From contig PWWF01000183.1 of assembly GCA_003561595.1 (NCBI GenBank), positions 1-19,463 of the forward strand: 19,463 nucleotides of DNA, given 5' to 3'. The DNA comes from Paracoccaceae bacterium (lineage in GTDB: Bacteria > Pseudomonadota > Alphaproteobacteria > Rhodobacterales > Rhodobacteraceae). The notes under the pieces were generated by a model. That model worked only from the letters and a program-made list of their open reading frames with translations, was not told the DNA's origin and made no database searches. Positions within the stretch are counted from its first letter, which is position 1. Each line of letters opens with the position of its first letter. A program made the position numbers and the translations under genes. Shown here in pieces: positions 1-7,699 of this stretch.

Positions 1-137
1 AACAGCCCGTCCTCGCGGATGGCCATGTCGTAAAAGCTGGCTGATGTAAGTTCACTCAAGGGATCCTGCGCAGTGGCGTGCCCGTCCCTGCCGCCTGCGC
101 GCGAAAAAAGATTGCGTTGGCCGATCTTCATGAACAT
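1..137 (-). CDS. 5' end of an unidentified gene (partial)
   Basis: The frame is open from an ATG at 137 to the window edge, giving 45 residues of an N-terminus that starts MFMKIGQRNLFSRAGGRD and contains ELTSASFYDMAIREDG. A second in-frame ATG lies at 131. An AGAGAGG stretch about 9 bases upstream of the first ATG is a good ribosome binding site, which favours this start and supports a real gene. There is no signal peptide or membrane segment in the visible part. The gene diverges from the membrane protein starting at 393, and both would read out of the TTAACCATTAAC-containing gap. I do not recognise the family from this stub and give it no function. Confidence 0.55.
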   Translation of the reverse strand, partial: MFMKIGQRNLFSRAGGRDGHATAQDPLSELTSASFYDMAIREDGL

Positions 138-184
138 GGTCCCGAACCTCTCTAATCAATTGGTGGATATGCCCGTCTGGTGTC

Positions 185-206
185 ATTAACCATTAACTAT
201 CCTTAA
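185..206. promoter_or_regulatory. TTAA-rich motif resembling CtrA half-sites
   Basis: Three TTAA tetramers lie at 186-189, 193-196 and 203-206, the first two inside ATTAACCATTAAC. TTAACCAT is the core of the CtrA recognition sequence known from alphaproteobacteria. The usual full site is TTAA-N7-TTAA, and here the gaps are 3 and 6, so the fit is partial. The motif sits between two divergent genes, 49 bases before one start and 187 before the other, and could serve either. AT-rich promoter sequence in GC-rich DNA can also produce such words by chance. Confidence 0.3.
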
Positions 207-392
207 GGTTGTGGCGCAAAGGCGAAAACAACTGGGCATTTTCGTGTCAGAGCGCGCCGGACCGGCAAGGACGTGGCGGCAGGGCCTTCCCCGTTTCGTG
301 ATGTCGCCAGGCGCGCGCAGATGCGACGGCGCTGGTCTTGTCGGGCGACATGGGGTAGAAATCAGAAAAAGAACAAGGGCAGGCAAGGCGGC

Positions 393-1433
393 ATGACCGC
401 GCTCGACAAATACGCACGGCTGGAAGGCGCGGGGCTCTGGACGGCATCGTCTCAGGACCAGCGCCGTGATGTCGTCGTCAGCTTTGGCGAGGCAACGCTC
501 GTCATCTCGGACAGCCGCAGCATGCGGGTTCTCAGCCATTGGTCGCTGCCTGCCGTGGTGCGGCTGAACCCCGGCAAACGCCCCGCCCTCTACAGCCCCG
601 ATGGCGACCCCGGCGAGGTGCTGGAGCTTGATGATGACTGGCTGATCGACGCGCTGCAACAGTTGCAGGCGGCATTGCAGCCCCGTCGCTCTGGTTTCGC
701 GCGCATGCGCCGCCCGATCCTCTTGGCGCTGTGCCTGATCACGGTGATCGGCAGCGCGCTGATCATCCCCCCCGCACTGATGAGCCATACCGCAACTGTG
801 GTGCCAATGGCGCAGCGCGTCGAATTCGCCGAACGCGTCCGGCTGGAGCTGATCCGCGACGGCGCGCGCGCCTGCCAGAGCGCCTATGGCGACCCGGCGC
901 TGGGCGTGCTGCAACGCGCGCTGTTCCAGTCGCCCGCGCGCATCGTCGTCATGCAGGACCTGCCCGGCACTGTGCCCCGCGCGCAGCATGTGATGGGGCG
1001 GCTGTTCATCCTCGATGCGCGGCTTCTCGACATGGCCGCCAGCCCCGAGGCGCTGGCCGGGGCCCTGCTGATCGCCGCCCAGCGCAACGCCGAAGAGGAC
1101 CCGCTGCGCCCTCTCCTGCGCCATGCGGGCGTGATCGCGACCTTCCGGCTGCTGACCTCGGGCGAATTGCCCGAACGGGCTGAACAGGGCTATGCGGCGG
1201 AGATTTATGGCGCCGCGCTCTCGGTCCCCGATCTTGACCCACTGCTGGAACGGTTCAATCGCACCGATCTGTCAACCCGCCCGCTGGTCGACAACCCCGA
1301 CACGCTCGACCCGGCCATCGCCACGCTGGGCCCGGATCTGCGCGCTGCCGATCCCAAGGCCGCTGATGCGCGCGACACCGCCCTTCTCAATGATGGACAA
1401 TGGGTCAGCCTGCTCAACATCTGCGACGGCTGA
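393..1433 (+). CDS. Single-pass membrane protein with degenerate M48-peptidase-like domain
   Basis: 346 residues from the ATG at 393, preceded by AAGG; the frame is open further upstream but that stretch looks non-coding. Residues 1-100 form a soluble N-terminal region with no domain I can name. Residues 108-127 are one hydrophobic helix, flanked by Arg on the N side, so residues 130-346 are probably periplasmic. That region has the look of an M48 metallopeptidase: a strand-like GRLFILDARLLD, then SPEALAGALLIAAQRN, then an AEQGYAAEIYG segment. In M48 enzymes the segment after SPEALAG carries HExxH; here the aligned residues 227-231 read IAAQR, so zinc binding and catalysis should be absent. 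The family likeness is my inference from this pattern. It could be a chaperone or scaffold descended from a protease. It converges on pckA across a hairpin. Confidence 0.8.
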   Translation: MTALDKYARLEGAGLWTASSQDQRRDVVVSFGEATLVISDSRSMRVLSHWSLPAVVRLNPGKRPALYSPDGDPGEVLELDDDWLIDALQQLQAALQPRRSGFARMRRPILLALCLITVIGSALIIPPALMSHTATVVPMAQRVEFAERVRLELIRDGARACQSAYGDPALGVLQRALFQSPARIVVMQDLPGTVPRAQHVMGRLFILDARLLDMAASPEALAGALLIAAQRNAEEDPLRPLLRHAGVIATFRLLTSGELPERAEQGYAAEIYGAALSVPDLDPLLERFNRTDLSTRPLVDNPDTLDPAIATLGPDLRAADPKAADARDTALLNDGQWVSLLNICDG

Positions 1434-1445
1434 CACCACCTGCCA

Positions 1446-1467
1446 TTTCATCTTTGCAAAAATATCC
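1446..1467 (+). repeat. Extragenic repeat motif, copy 1
   Basis: A 22-base sequence with core CATCTTTGCAAAAATATCC starts 13 bases after the stop of the preceding gene. A second copy with one difference lies at 14564-14585, a few bases after the pheS stop. Both are followed by G-rich hairpins. This suggests a family of gene-end repeats in this genome. Confidence 0.6.
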
Positions 1468-1490
1468 TGGGGGAGTCCTGCTTGCAGGGC

Positions 1491-1505
1491 GGGGGCAAAG
1501 CCCCC
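1491..1505. terminator. Hairpin between converging genes
   Basis: A perfect 6-bp stem, GGGGGC and GCCCCC, encloses an AAA loop. It lies between the stop of the membrane protein (1433) and the stop of pckA (1553) and could end transcription from either side. No clear T-run follows on either strand, so termination is inferred from position and stem strength only. Confidence 0.4.
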
Positions 1506-1552
1506 ATACCCCGCCTGGTTGCAGCCTGACCTGCAGGGCGCGTGTGCCCGGC

Positions 1553-3151
1553 TCAGCCAATGGCGGCCTGTTTTACCTCATCATCGATATGCGGCACATA
1601 TTGCGCGAAATTCTCGGCAAACATCGCCACCAGCTTCGCGGCCTGCGCGTCATAGGCATCGGGATCATCCCAGGTGCGGCGCGGGTCCAGCAGCACATCG
1701 GGCACGCCCGCCACTGCCACCGGCACATCAAAGCCGAAATGCGGGTCGCGGCGGAACTCGGCCTGGCGCAGGCTGCCATCCAGCGCGGCGGTCAGCAGCG
1801 CGCGGGTCGCCTTGATCGGCATGCGCGACCCGGTGCCATAGGCGCCCCCGGTCCAGCCGGTATTGACCAGCCAGCATTCCGCCCCGGTCTGCGCGATCTT
1901 GTCCTGCAAGAGCTTGCCATACACTTCCGGGCGGCGCGGCATGAAGGGCGCGCCGAAGCAGGTCGAGAAGGTGGGCGTGGGTTCGGTCACGCCCTGTTCG
2001 GTGCCCGCCACCTTGGAGGTGAAGCCCGACAGGAAATGATACATCGCCTGCGCCGGGGTCAGCCGCGCGATGGGAGGCAGCACGCCAAAGGCATCGCAGG
2101 TCAGCATGATGATGTTCTTCGGCACGCCCCCCAGCGATGTCTCCGAGGCATTCGAGATCGCATCCAGCGGATAGGCCACGCGGGTATTCGCGGTCAGGCT
2201 GTCATCCGCGAAATCCAGCTCCAGCGTCTCTCGGTCAAAGACCATGTTCTCGACCACCGACCCGAAGCGCGAGGTTGTCGCGTAGATTTCGGGTTCGGCC
2301 TCGGGGTCGAGATTGATCGTCTTCGCGTAGCAGCCGCCTTCGAAATTGAAGATGCCGTTTTCGGACCAGCCATGTTCGTCATCCCCGATCAGGATGCGCG
2401 AAGGGTCGGCCGAAAGCGTCGTCTTGCCGGTGCCCGACAGCCCGAAGAACACGGCGGCATCATCGGGATTGTCCATCGCGTGATTGGCCGAGCAATGCAT
2501 CGGCATGATCCCCTTGCCGGGCAGCAGGTAGTTCAGCAGCGTGAACACGGCTTTCTTGTTCTCGCCCGCATAGGCGGTGTTGCCGATCAGGATCAGCTTG
2601 CGGGTCAGGTTCAGCGCGATCACGGTCTCGGACCGGCAGCCATGGCGTGCAGGGTCGGCCTTGAAGCTGGGGCAGTTGATGATGGTGAATTCCGGGTCGA
2701 ACCGGGCCAGTTCATCCGCCTCGGGGCGGCGCAGCAGGTGGCGGATGAACAGCCCGTGCCAGGCCAGTTCGGTGACCACGCGCACATCCAGCCGGTGTTC
2801 GGGATCGGCCCCGCCATACAGGTCCTGCACGAACATTTCGCGCCCTTGCAGATGGGCCAGCATATCCGCTTCCAGCTGGTCAAAGGCCTCGGGCGTCATG
2901 GGGGCGTTGTTCTCCCACCAGATCGTCTCCTCGACCTCGGGGGTGCGGACGACGAACTTGTCCTTGGGCGAGCGCCCGGTATGCGCCCCGGTCGAGACCA
3001 GAAAGGCGCCACCCTTGCCCAGATGCCCCTCGCCGCGCGCGACGGCCTCTTCGATCAGGGTTGGTTCCAGCAGGTTGTAATAGGCGCGCGCAACTCCGTT
3101 AATGCCTTGATCTTCCAGCATCTTATTCGGGTTCACTCGGGTTGGTGCCAT
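1553..3151 (-). CDS. pckA: Phosphoenolpyruvate carboxykinase (ATP)
   Basis: 532 residues, the usual length for the ATP-dependent enzyme. It converts oxaloacetate plus ATP to phosphoenolpyruvate, CO2 and ADP in the cytoplasm, the first committed step of gluconeogenesis. Visible signatures are [10 protein letters not shown] (57-66, with substrate-binding Arg60), the kinase-1a loop GLSGTGKTT (237-245), the metal-binding kinase-2 pair Asp257-Asp258 in [18 protein letters not shown] (269-278) and [14 protein letters not shown] near 438-451. All expected catalytic positions are present, so the enzyme should be active. The ATG at 3151 has a GGAG about 8 bases upstream. The gene is divergent from chvI, an arrangement known from rhizobia and Agrobacterium, and the shared gap carries two LacI-type operator-like sequences. 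Confidence 0.97.
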   Translation of the reverse strand: MAPTRVNPNKMLEDQGINGVARAYYNLLEPTLIEEAVARGEGHLGKGGAFLVSTGAHTGRSPKDKFVVRTPEVEETIWWENNAPMTPEAFDQLEADMLAHLQGREMFVQDLYGGADPEHRLDVRVVTELAWHGLFIRHLLRRPEADELARFDPEFTIINCPSFKADPARHGCRSETVIALNLTRKLILIGNTAYAGENKKAVFTLLNYLLPGKGIMPMHCSANHAMDNPDDAAVFFGLSGTGKTTLSADPSRILIGDDEHGWSENGIFNFEGGCYAKTINLDPEAEPEIYATTSRFGSVVENMVFDRETLELDFADDSLTANTRVAYPLDAISNASETSLGGVPKNIIMLTCDAFGVLPPIARLTPAQAMYHFLSGFTSKVAGTEQGVTEPTPTFSTCFGAPFMPRRPEVYGKLLQDKIAQTGAECWLVNTGWTGGAYGTGSRMPIKATRALLTAALDGSLRQAEFRRDPHFGFDVPVAVAGVPDVLLDPRRTWDDPDAYDAQAAKLVAMFAENFAQYVPHIDDEVKQAAIG

Positions 3152-3306
3152 ACTGCCTGCTCCATTTGGGGTGCCGCGGCTGGTTGGGGTTGGGCCGGGT
3201 CGGTTGCGTGTTCAGGGTGCGGGGAAAGGGCAAAATACCGCCCTTTTGGTCTGCACCCATCGGCTATAACACCCCGATTGCGGCAAAGCATAGGCTGGAT
3301 TCAGGT

Positions 3307-3338
3307 CGTTAGCGCAATCACCCTGACGTTAGCGCAAT
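3307..3338. promoter_or_regulatory. Tandem LacI/GalR-type operator-like sites
   Basis: CGTTAGCGCAAT occurs at 3307-3318 and 3327-3338, with starts exactly 20 bp apart, so both copies face the same side of the helix. The sequence is a slightly broken form of the palindrome GTTAGCGCTAAC, with the central CG typical of LacI-family operators. Regulators of this family that control pckA in alphaproteobacteria (PckR in Sinorhizobium, CceR in Rhodobacter) are known, and I recall their sites as similar. The regulator assignment is inference. Confidence 0.5.
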
Positions 3339-3433
3339 ATCAAGACTCCGCTGACATCAATGTGTTGCTGATCCGCACAGGGCGCGTGCGAATCAGGCAG
3401 GCTGCGCTTGGATGCAAGGGTATTTTGTTGCGT

Positions 3434-3461
3434 TTGAAAGGGAAATGGGCGATTGTATGTC
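3434..3461 (+). promoter_or_regulatory. Possible chvI promoter
   Basis: TTGAAA at 3434-3439 and TATGTC at 3456-3461 are spaced by 16 bases, 48 bases before the chvI start. The -35 matches sigma70 consensus at five of six positions; the -10 only at three. It is the best pair I can see in the right place. Confidence 0.3.
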
Positions 3462-3509
3462 AAAAATAAGGCGATTTCATCGCGAGAGAGCAGTTGAAAA
3501 GGGCATCCC

Positions 3510-4208
3510 ATGCCGAAAATCGCGCTGGTCGATGACGACCGCAATATTCTGACGTCTGTTTCCATCTGCCTCGAGGCTGAGGGATTCGAGGTCGAAACCT
3601 ATAATGATGGCCAGTCCGCGCTGGATGCGTTCAACCGGCGCATGCCGGATATGGCCGTGCTGGACATGAAGATGCCGCGCATGGACGGGATGGAGCTGTT
3701 GCAGCGCCTGCGTCAGAAAACCCAGATGCCGGTGATCTTCCTGACCTCCAAGGATGATGAGATCGACGAGGTTCTGGGCCTGCGCATGGGCGCGGATGAT
3801 TATGTCAAAAAGCCGTTTTCGCAACGGCTGCTGGTCGAACGCATCCGCGCGCTGTTGCGGCGCAAGCAGGCCAGCGAACTGGCCGCCGAAGGGGCCGAGG
3901 AAGCCAAGATCCTGGTGCGGGGTAATCTGGAAATGGACCCGCTGCGCCATCAGGTGAAATGGAAGGGTGAGGATGTCACGCTGACGGTGACCGAATTCCT
4001 GCTGCTGCAGGCGCTGGCGCAGCGCCCAGGCGTCGTCAAGTCGCGCGACCAGTTGATGGATGTCGCCTATGAGGATCAGGTCTATGTCGATGATCGCACC
4101 ATCGACAGCCATATCAAGCGCCTCCGCAAGAAGATGCGCAGCGTGGATGAGGAATTCTCATCCATCGAGACCCTGTACGGGATTGGCTACAAATATAACG
4201 AGGCCTGA
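3510..4208 (+). CDS. chvI: OmpR-family response regulator ChvI
   Basis: 232 residues. Residues 1-120 are a receiver domain with the acidic pair at Asp8/Asp9, phospho-acceptor Asp52 ([11 protein letters not shown]), Thr79 and Lys101 (YVKKPFS). Residues about 135-230 are an OmpR-type winged-helix DNA-binding domain ending [14 protein letters not shown] and [11 protein letters not shown]. The start has AAAAGGG about 7 bases upstream. With ChvG 43 bases downstream it forms the ChvG/ChvI (BvrS/BvrR, ExoS/ChvI) pair, which in alphaproteobacteria responds to acid or envelope stress and regulates surface and metabolic genes. Orthology rests on sequence features plus the pckA and hprK neighbours. All residues for phosphorylation are intact. 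It probably heads an operon running to ptsH. Confidence 0.95.
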   Translation: MPKIALVDDDRNILTSVSICLEAEGFEVETYNDGQSALDAFNRRMPDMAVLDMKMPRMDGMELLQRLRQKTQMPVIFLTSKDDEIDEVLGLRMGADDYVKKPFSQRLLVERIRALLRRKQASELAAEGAEEAKILVRGNLEMDPLRHQVKWKGEDVTLTVTEFLLLQALAQRPGVVKSRDQLMDVAYEDQVYVDDRTIDSHIKRLRKKMRSVDEEFSSIETLYGIGYKYNEA

Positions 4209-4251
4209 CAGGTGAGACCGGGGAGGACCCCTATAACGAGCGGGTGACACA

Positions 4252-5916
4252 GTGCGGATGGAGGCGATAAGCGCACGAACCGATGTCGTGCTGGGCGATG
4301 ACTGGGTCGGCCCGGGCGATGCGGTCGAGACCGAGGTGCGCGACAGCCGCGCCCGGCGCGGGTTGTTCAGCATTTCCGCCTCGCCGCTTGCGCGCAAGAT
4401 CGTGCTGTTCAACCTTGTCGCGCTGGTCATCCTGATCGCGGGCATCCTGTTCACCAACCCGTTTCGCGACTCGCTCTTGCGTCAGCAGGAAGAGATGCTG
4501 GGCACATCGGTGCAACTGATCGCCGATATCGTGTCGGCCAATGGCGATCTGGAAGCCACGCGCGATGTGATCGCGTCGGAAATGTCGCTCGATCAGCGGT
4601 TCGAGATGTATTTCATCGGCCCGGACGGCGCGTTCATGGGTCATCTGCGCGGCACGGCAGAGCCTGATCTGGCGGATCTGCCCGACCGCTCGACCGTGAT
4701 CAGCGACACGCTCGCGGCGATCTGGTCGGGCCTGTCCTTTCTGACGGACCGCGGCCGCGATACGGGAAGCGAGGAAGAATTCAGCCGCATCGCGCAAGAG
4801 ATGTTCGATCAGAACCTGCGCGGCGAACCGGCCCGCCACACGCATCGCGAGATGCGCGGAGGCATGTGGCTGGCGGCCAGCGCCCCCGTCGTGCATGATG
4901 GCGAGTTCGCGGGCGCCGTGTTCCTGCGCCGCGATGCCGAGGATACCGCGCGCCTGATGCGCCATGATCACGAGCAGGTGCTGCAGTTCTTCCTGATCGC
5001 GGTGCTGGTCTCTATCGGGCTGAGTTTCGTGCTGGCCTCGACCATTGCGAACCCGCTGGCCGATCTGGCGATGGCGGCGGAACTGGGCAAGCGCCGCGAT
5101 GCACGCAAGAACGCGCCGGGGGCGCGGGTGCGCATTCCGGACCTGTCGGGCCGCCCCGATGAGATCGGCGATCTGTCGCGTGCGATGCGCGGTATCGTGA
5201 ATGCGCTGTATGACCGGGTCGAGGCGAATGAACAATTCGCCGCCGATGTCGCGCATGAGATCAAGAACCCGCTCGCATCGCTGCGTTCGGCGGTCGGCAC
5301 CTTGCGCATGGCCAAGCGCGAGGATCAGGTCAACCGCCTGCTGGATGTGATCGAGCAGGATGTGCGCAGGCTGGACCGGCTGGTGTCGGACACGTCGAAC
5401 GCATCGCGGCTGGATGCCGAACTGGTCAAGGAAGAGCAGGAAGAATTCGACCTGGTCAAGCTACTCAACAATCTGTGCGAGCACCTCTCGACCGAGGCCA
5501 GGGACAAGGGTGTGGAATTCATCAACGCGCTGCCGAAAGAGGCTGTGATGCTGACCGGGCTTGAGGGGCGGTTGGCGCAGGTCTTTGTCAACCTGATCAC
5601 CAATGCGATTTCCCTGTGCGAGGATGGTGATGCCGTGCGGGTCTGGGCGCGGCAGCGGCAGGACCGCGTACTGATCGTGGTCGAGGATACGGGCCCCGGC
5701 ATCCCGGACAACGCCCTGAAGAAAGTGTTCAAGCGTTTTTATTCGCAACGCCCGGTGCAGCAATTCGGCAATCATTCCGGGCTGGGGCTGGCGATCTCGA
5801 AACAGATAGTCGAGGCGCATCAGGGCGTCATCTGGGCCGAGAATATCCGCCCTGCCGATGCCGGACCCGACACCCCGCCCATGGGCGCGCGTTTCGTGGT
5901 CGGCCTGCCCCTGTGA
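4252..5916 (+). CDS. chvG: Sensor histidine kinase ChvG
   Basis: Up to 554 residues from a GTG at 4252; an in-frame ATG at 4258 is an equally possible start. Membrane segments are at about 50-68 and 244-264, with a periplasmic sensor domain of about 175 residues between them. A HAMP-like linker covers about 265-325. The phospho-acceptor motif ADVAHEIKNPLASLR has His335. The ATPase shows the N box at about Asn447 (VFVNLITNAI), the G1 box DTGPGIP (479-485) and the G2 box HSGLGLAI (508-515). All catalytic boxes are intact, so it should autophosphorylate and pass phosphate to ChvI. The first 45 residues are a cytoplasmic extension typical of ChvG proteins. Its stop overlaps the hprK start by GTGA, so the two are probably translationally coupled. 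Confidence 0.95.
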   Translation: MRMEAISARTDVVLGDDWVGPGDAVETEVRDSRARRGLFSISASPLARKIVLFNLVALVILIAGILFTNPFRDSLLRQQEEMLGTSVQLIADIVSANGDLEATRDVIASEMSLDQRFEMYFIGPDGAFMGHLRGTAEPDLADLPDRSTVISDTLAAIWSGLSFLTDRGRDTGSEEEFSRIAQEMFDQNLRGEPARHTHREMRGGMWLAASAPVVHDGEFAGAVFLRRDAEDTARLMRHDHEQVLQFFLIAVLVSIGLSFVLASTIANPLADLAMAAELGKRRDARKNAPGARVRIPDLSGRPDEIGDLSRAMRGIVNALYDRVEANEQFAADVAHEIKNPLASLRSAVGTLRMAKREDQVNRLLDVIEQDVRRLDRLVSDTSNASRLDAELVKEEQEEFDLVKLLNNLCEHLSTEARDKGVEFINALPKEAVMLTGLEGRLAQVFVNLITNAISLCEDGDAVRVWARQRQDRVLIVVEDTGPGIPDNALKKVFKRFYSQRPVQQFGNHSGLGLAISKQIVEAHQGVIWAENIRPADAGPDTPPMGARFVVGLPL

Positions 5917-6377
5917 TCGGGGCGGACGGGACGGGGCTGGTGCATGGATCATCGGTAGCGTTTGAGCGCCCTGAAGGGGCGGTTGGTGTGCTTATCACGG
6001 GCCATAGCGGGACGGGCAAATCCGAGCTGGCGCTGGAATTGATGACGCTTGGTGCGCGCCTGATCGCTGATGACCAGACGCATTTGCAGCGCGAGGGCGG
6101 GCTGATCCGGCTGAGTTGCCCGGCCCCCATCCGTGGCCTGATCGAGATACGCGGCATGGGGTTGCTGCCCGCAACACCTGTCGCGCAGGCCCCGCTGCGT
6201 GTGATCGTCGATCTGGACAGGCGCGAGTCCGAGCGCCTGCCACCCCCGCGCTGGCATGATGTTGACGGCATCGCGATCCGGCTGTTTCGCAATTGCGCGA
6301 GCCGGGCTTTCGCCATGGCCATCCGGCAATATGTGCTGCATTGTGAATGGATTGAACTGGAAGGCAAACCGGTGTGA
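5913..6377 (+). CDS. hprK: Short HPr kinase (HprK), catalytic domain only
   Basis: 154 residues from a GTG at 5913 that overlaps the chvG stop; an ATG at 5944 is an alternative start. It contains the HprK P-loop ITGHSGTGKSE (28-38), the following ARLIADDQTHL with Asp53/Asp54, and the GLIEIRGMG capture-like motif (75-83). Full-length HprK/P enzymes have about 310 residues and an N-terminal domain. This protein lacks that domain and the C-terminal HPr-contact region, as expected for the short alphaproteobacterial form. It should phosphorylate Ser46 of HPr, which is encoded 1.3 kb downstream in the same operon. Its stop overlaps the rapZ start by GTGA. Confidence 0.92.
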   Translation: MIGADGTGLVHGSSVAFERPEGAVGVLITGHSGTGKSELALELMTLGARLIADDQTHLQREGGLIRLSCPAPIRGLIEIRGMGLLPATPVAQAPLRVIVDLDRRESERLPPPRWHDVDGIAIRLFRNCASRAFAMAIRQYVLHCEWIELEGKPV

Positions 6378-7282
6378 GCCAGCCATCTGTGACCCGCCCT
6401 GCAACAGACCGTCTGGTCATGCTGACCGGCCCTTCGGGCGCCGGGCGCAGCACGGCATTGCGCGCGCTGGAAGATGCGGGGTTCGAGGCGATCGACAATA
6501 TGCCGATCTCGCTTGTGCCGCGACTTGTCGCTGACCGGCTGGAGCGGCCGCTCGCGCTGGTGCTGGACCCGCGCAACCGTGATTTTTCGGTCGATGCGCT
6601 GTTGTCGCTGGTGGCGGAACTGTCGGGCAGCCCGCGGTTCGATTTTGATCTGGTCTATCTGGATTGCCCGGTCCCCGACCTGATCCGCCGCTATTCCGAG
6701 ACGCGGCGCCGCCATCCGCTTAGCCCCGAAGGGACGGCGCAGACCGGGATCGAACTGGAATCGCGGCTGCTGCAACCGGTCCGGCTGCGCGCCGATGTGC
6801 TGATCCCGACGGCCGGGATGACACCGCATGACCTGCGCGCCCGGATGACCGAGATTTTCGCAAGCGAGGATCAGGGCAGTCTGCAAGTGCAGATCGAGAG
6901 CTTTTCGTATCGGCGCGGCATCCCCACCGGGGTCGATCTGGTGTTTGACTGCCGGTTTCTGAACAACCCTCACTGGCAGGCCGATCTGCGTGCGCTGGAT
7001 GGGCGCGACAATGCGGTCGCCGACTATGTGGCGGCTGATCCGCGCTTTGCGGATTTCTTCGCGCGTGTGCATGGCTTGATTGAAAGCTTGTTGCCGGAAT
7101 ACTCGCAAGAGGCGAAAAGCCAGTTGACCATCGCTTTTGGCTGTACAGGGGGGCAACACCGATCCGTTGCAACAGGCGAAAAACTGGCGAATGCGCTTGC
7201 ACAGGGGGGGTGGCGCGTGTCTAAACGGCACAGGGAACTGGAACGGATGGCCGCCCAGGCGGCATGGACGGCAAAGACGTAA
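6374..7282 (+). CDS. rapZ: RapZ-family nucleotide-binding protein
   Basis: 302 residues from a GTG at 6374 that overlaps the hprK stop by four bases. The family (RapZ/YvcJ) binds nucleotides; in E. coli RapZ acts as an RNA adaptor for GlmZ decay. N-terminal signatures are TGPSGAGRSTALRALEDAGF (18-37) and AIDNMPISLVP; VYLDCP (94-99) is Walker-B-like. The C-terminal domain has SFSYRRGIP (176-184) and the highly conserved FGCTGGQHRSV (255-265). In the Walker A loop the usual Lys is Arg25, which should weaken nucleotide hydrolysis. Whether that is common in this order I recall only vaguely. The operon position between hprK and a PTS EIIA is typical of alphaproteobacteria. Its RNA role here is unproven. 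Confidence 0.93.
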   Translation: MSQPSVTRPATDRLVMLTGPSGAGRSTALRALEDAGFEAIDNMPISLVPRLVADRLERPLALVLDPRNRDFSVDALLSLVAELSGSPRFDFDLVYLDCPVPDLIRRYSETRRRHPLSPEGTAQTGIELESRLLQPVRLRADVLIPTAGMTPHDLRARMTEIFASEDQGSLQVQIESFSYRRGIPTGVDLVFDCRFLNNPHWQADLRALDGRDNAVADYVAADPRFADFFARVHGLIESLLPEYSQEAKSQLTIAFGCTGGQHRSVATGEKLANALAQGGWRVSKRHRELERMAAQAAWTAKT

Positions 7283-7291
7283 GGTCAGCTC

Positions 7292-7681
7292 GTGATCGGG
7301 ATCGTGATCGTGGCACATGGAGGTCTGGCGCGCGAGTATCTCGCCGCCATCGAGCATGTGATCGGCAAACAATCCGGGATCGCGGCCATTGCCATCGAAT
7401 ATGACCATGACCGCAGCGCCAAACAGGCCGAGATTTCTGCGGCGGCGCGGTCGGTCGATGCAGGCTCCGGGGTGGTGGTGGTGACCGACATGTTCGGCGG
7501 ATCACCCTCGAACCTGTCACTTCCGGCCTGTGCCGGGCCGGACCGACGCATTCTTTACGGCGCAAACCTGCCGATGTTGATAAAGCTGGCGAAATCGCGC
7601 GAGATTGGGTTGCAGGCCGCGACCTCTGCCGCGATGGAAGCAGGGCGCAAATACATTAATGCGATAGATGTGGGTGGTTAA
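7292..7681 (+). CDS. PTS EIIA component, mannose type
   Basis: 129 residues from a GTG at 7292, with AAGG about 8 bases upstream. The sequence opens MIGIVIVAHGGLA, placing the phosphorylated His at residue 9 as in EIIA-Man proteins. DMFGGSPSN in the middle is the other family signature. The length fits a single free-standing EIIA domain without a fused IIB. It accepts phosphate from HPr. Because no IIB, IIC or IID permease gene is adjacent, the protein is more likely regulatory than part of a sugar importer. It lies 9 bases after rapZ and 18 bases before ptsH and is almost certainly cotranscribed with them. Confidence 0.95.
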   Translation: MIGIVIVAHGGLAREYLAAIEHVIGKQSGIAAIAIEYDHDRSAKQAEISAAARSVDAGSGVVVVTDMFGGSPSNLSLPACAGPDRRILYGANLPMLIKLAKSREIGLQAATSAAMEAGRKYINAIDVGG

Positions 7682-7699
7682 CCCGGGCAAGGGATCTGG

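Larger units (their letters stand above)
3152..3509. promoter_or_regulatory. Shared pckA / chvI control region
   Basis: This 358-base gap contains no convincing gene. It holds two GTTAGCGCAAT copies (3308-3318 and 3328-3338). A hairpin with arms AAAGGGC (3225-3231) and GCCCTTT (3240-3246) falls in what should be the pckA leader. A possible chvI promoter has TTGAAA at 3434-3439 and TATGTC at 3456-3461, spaced 16. A possible pckA minus-strand promoter would use TTGCGC inside the first operator copy as its -35, with TATGCT 19 bases further on, but the spacing is poor. The stretch 3152-3224 holds nothing further that I can name. Confidence 0.5.

Noticed and set aside
273..392. Longer N-terminus for the M48-like membrane protein
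   Set aside because: The added residues are Arg-rich with no family look, and the ATG at 393 has a better-placed AAGG.
1400..3469. Very long open frame on the plus strand opposite pckA
   Set aside because: It is antisense to a clearly functional pckA, has His/Gln/Arg-rich composition typical of GC-rich shadow frames, and matches no family I know.
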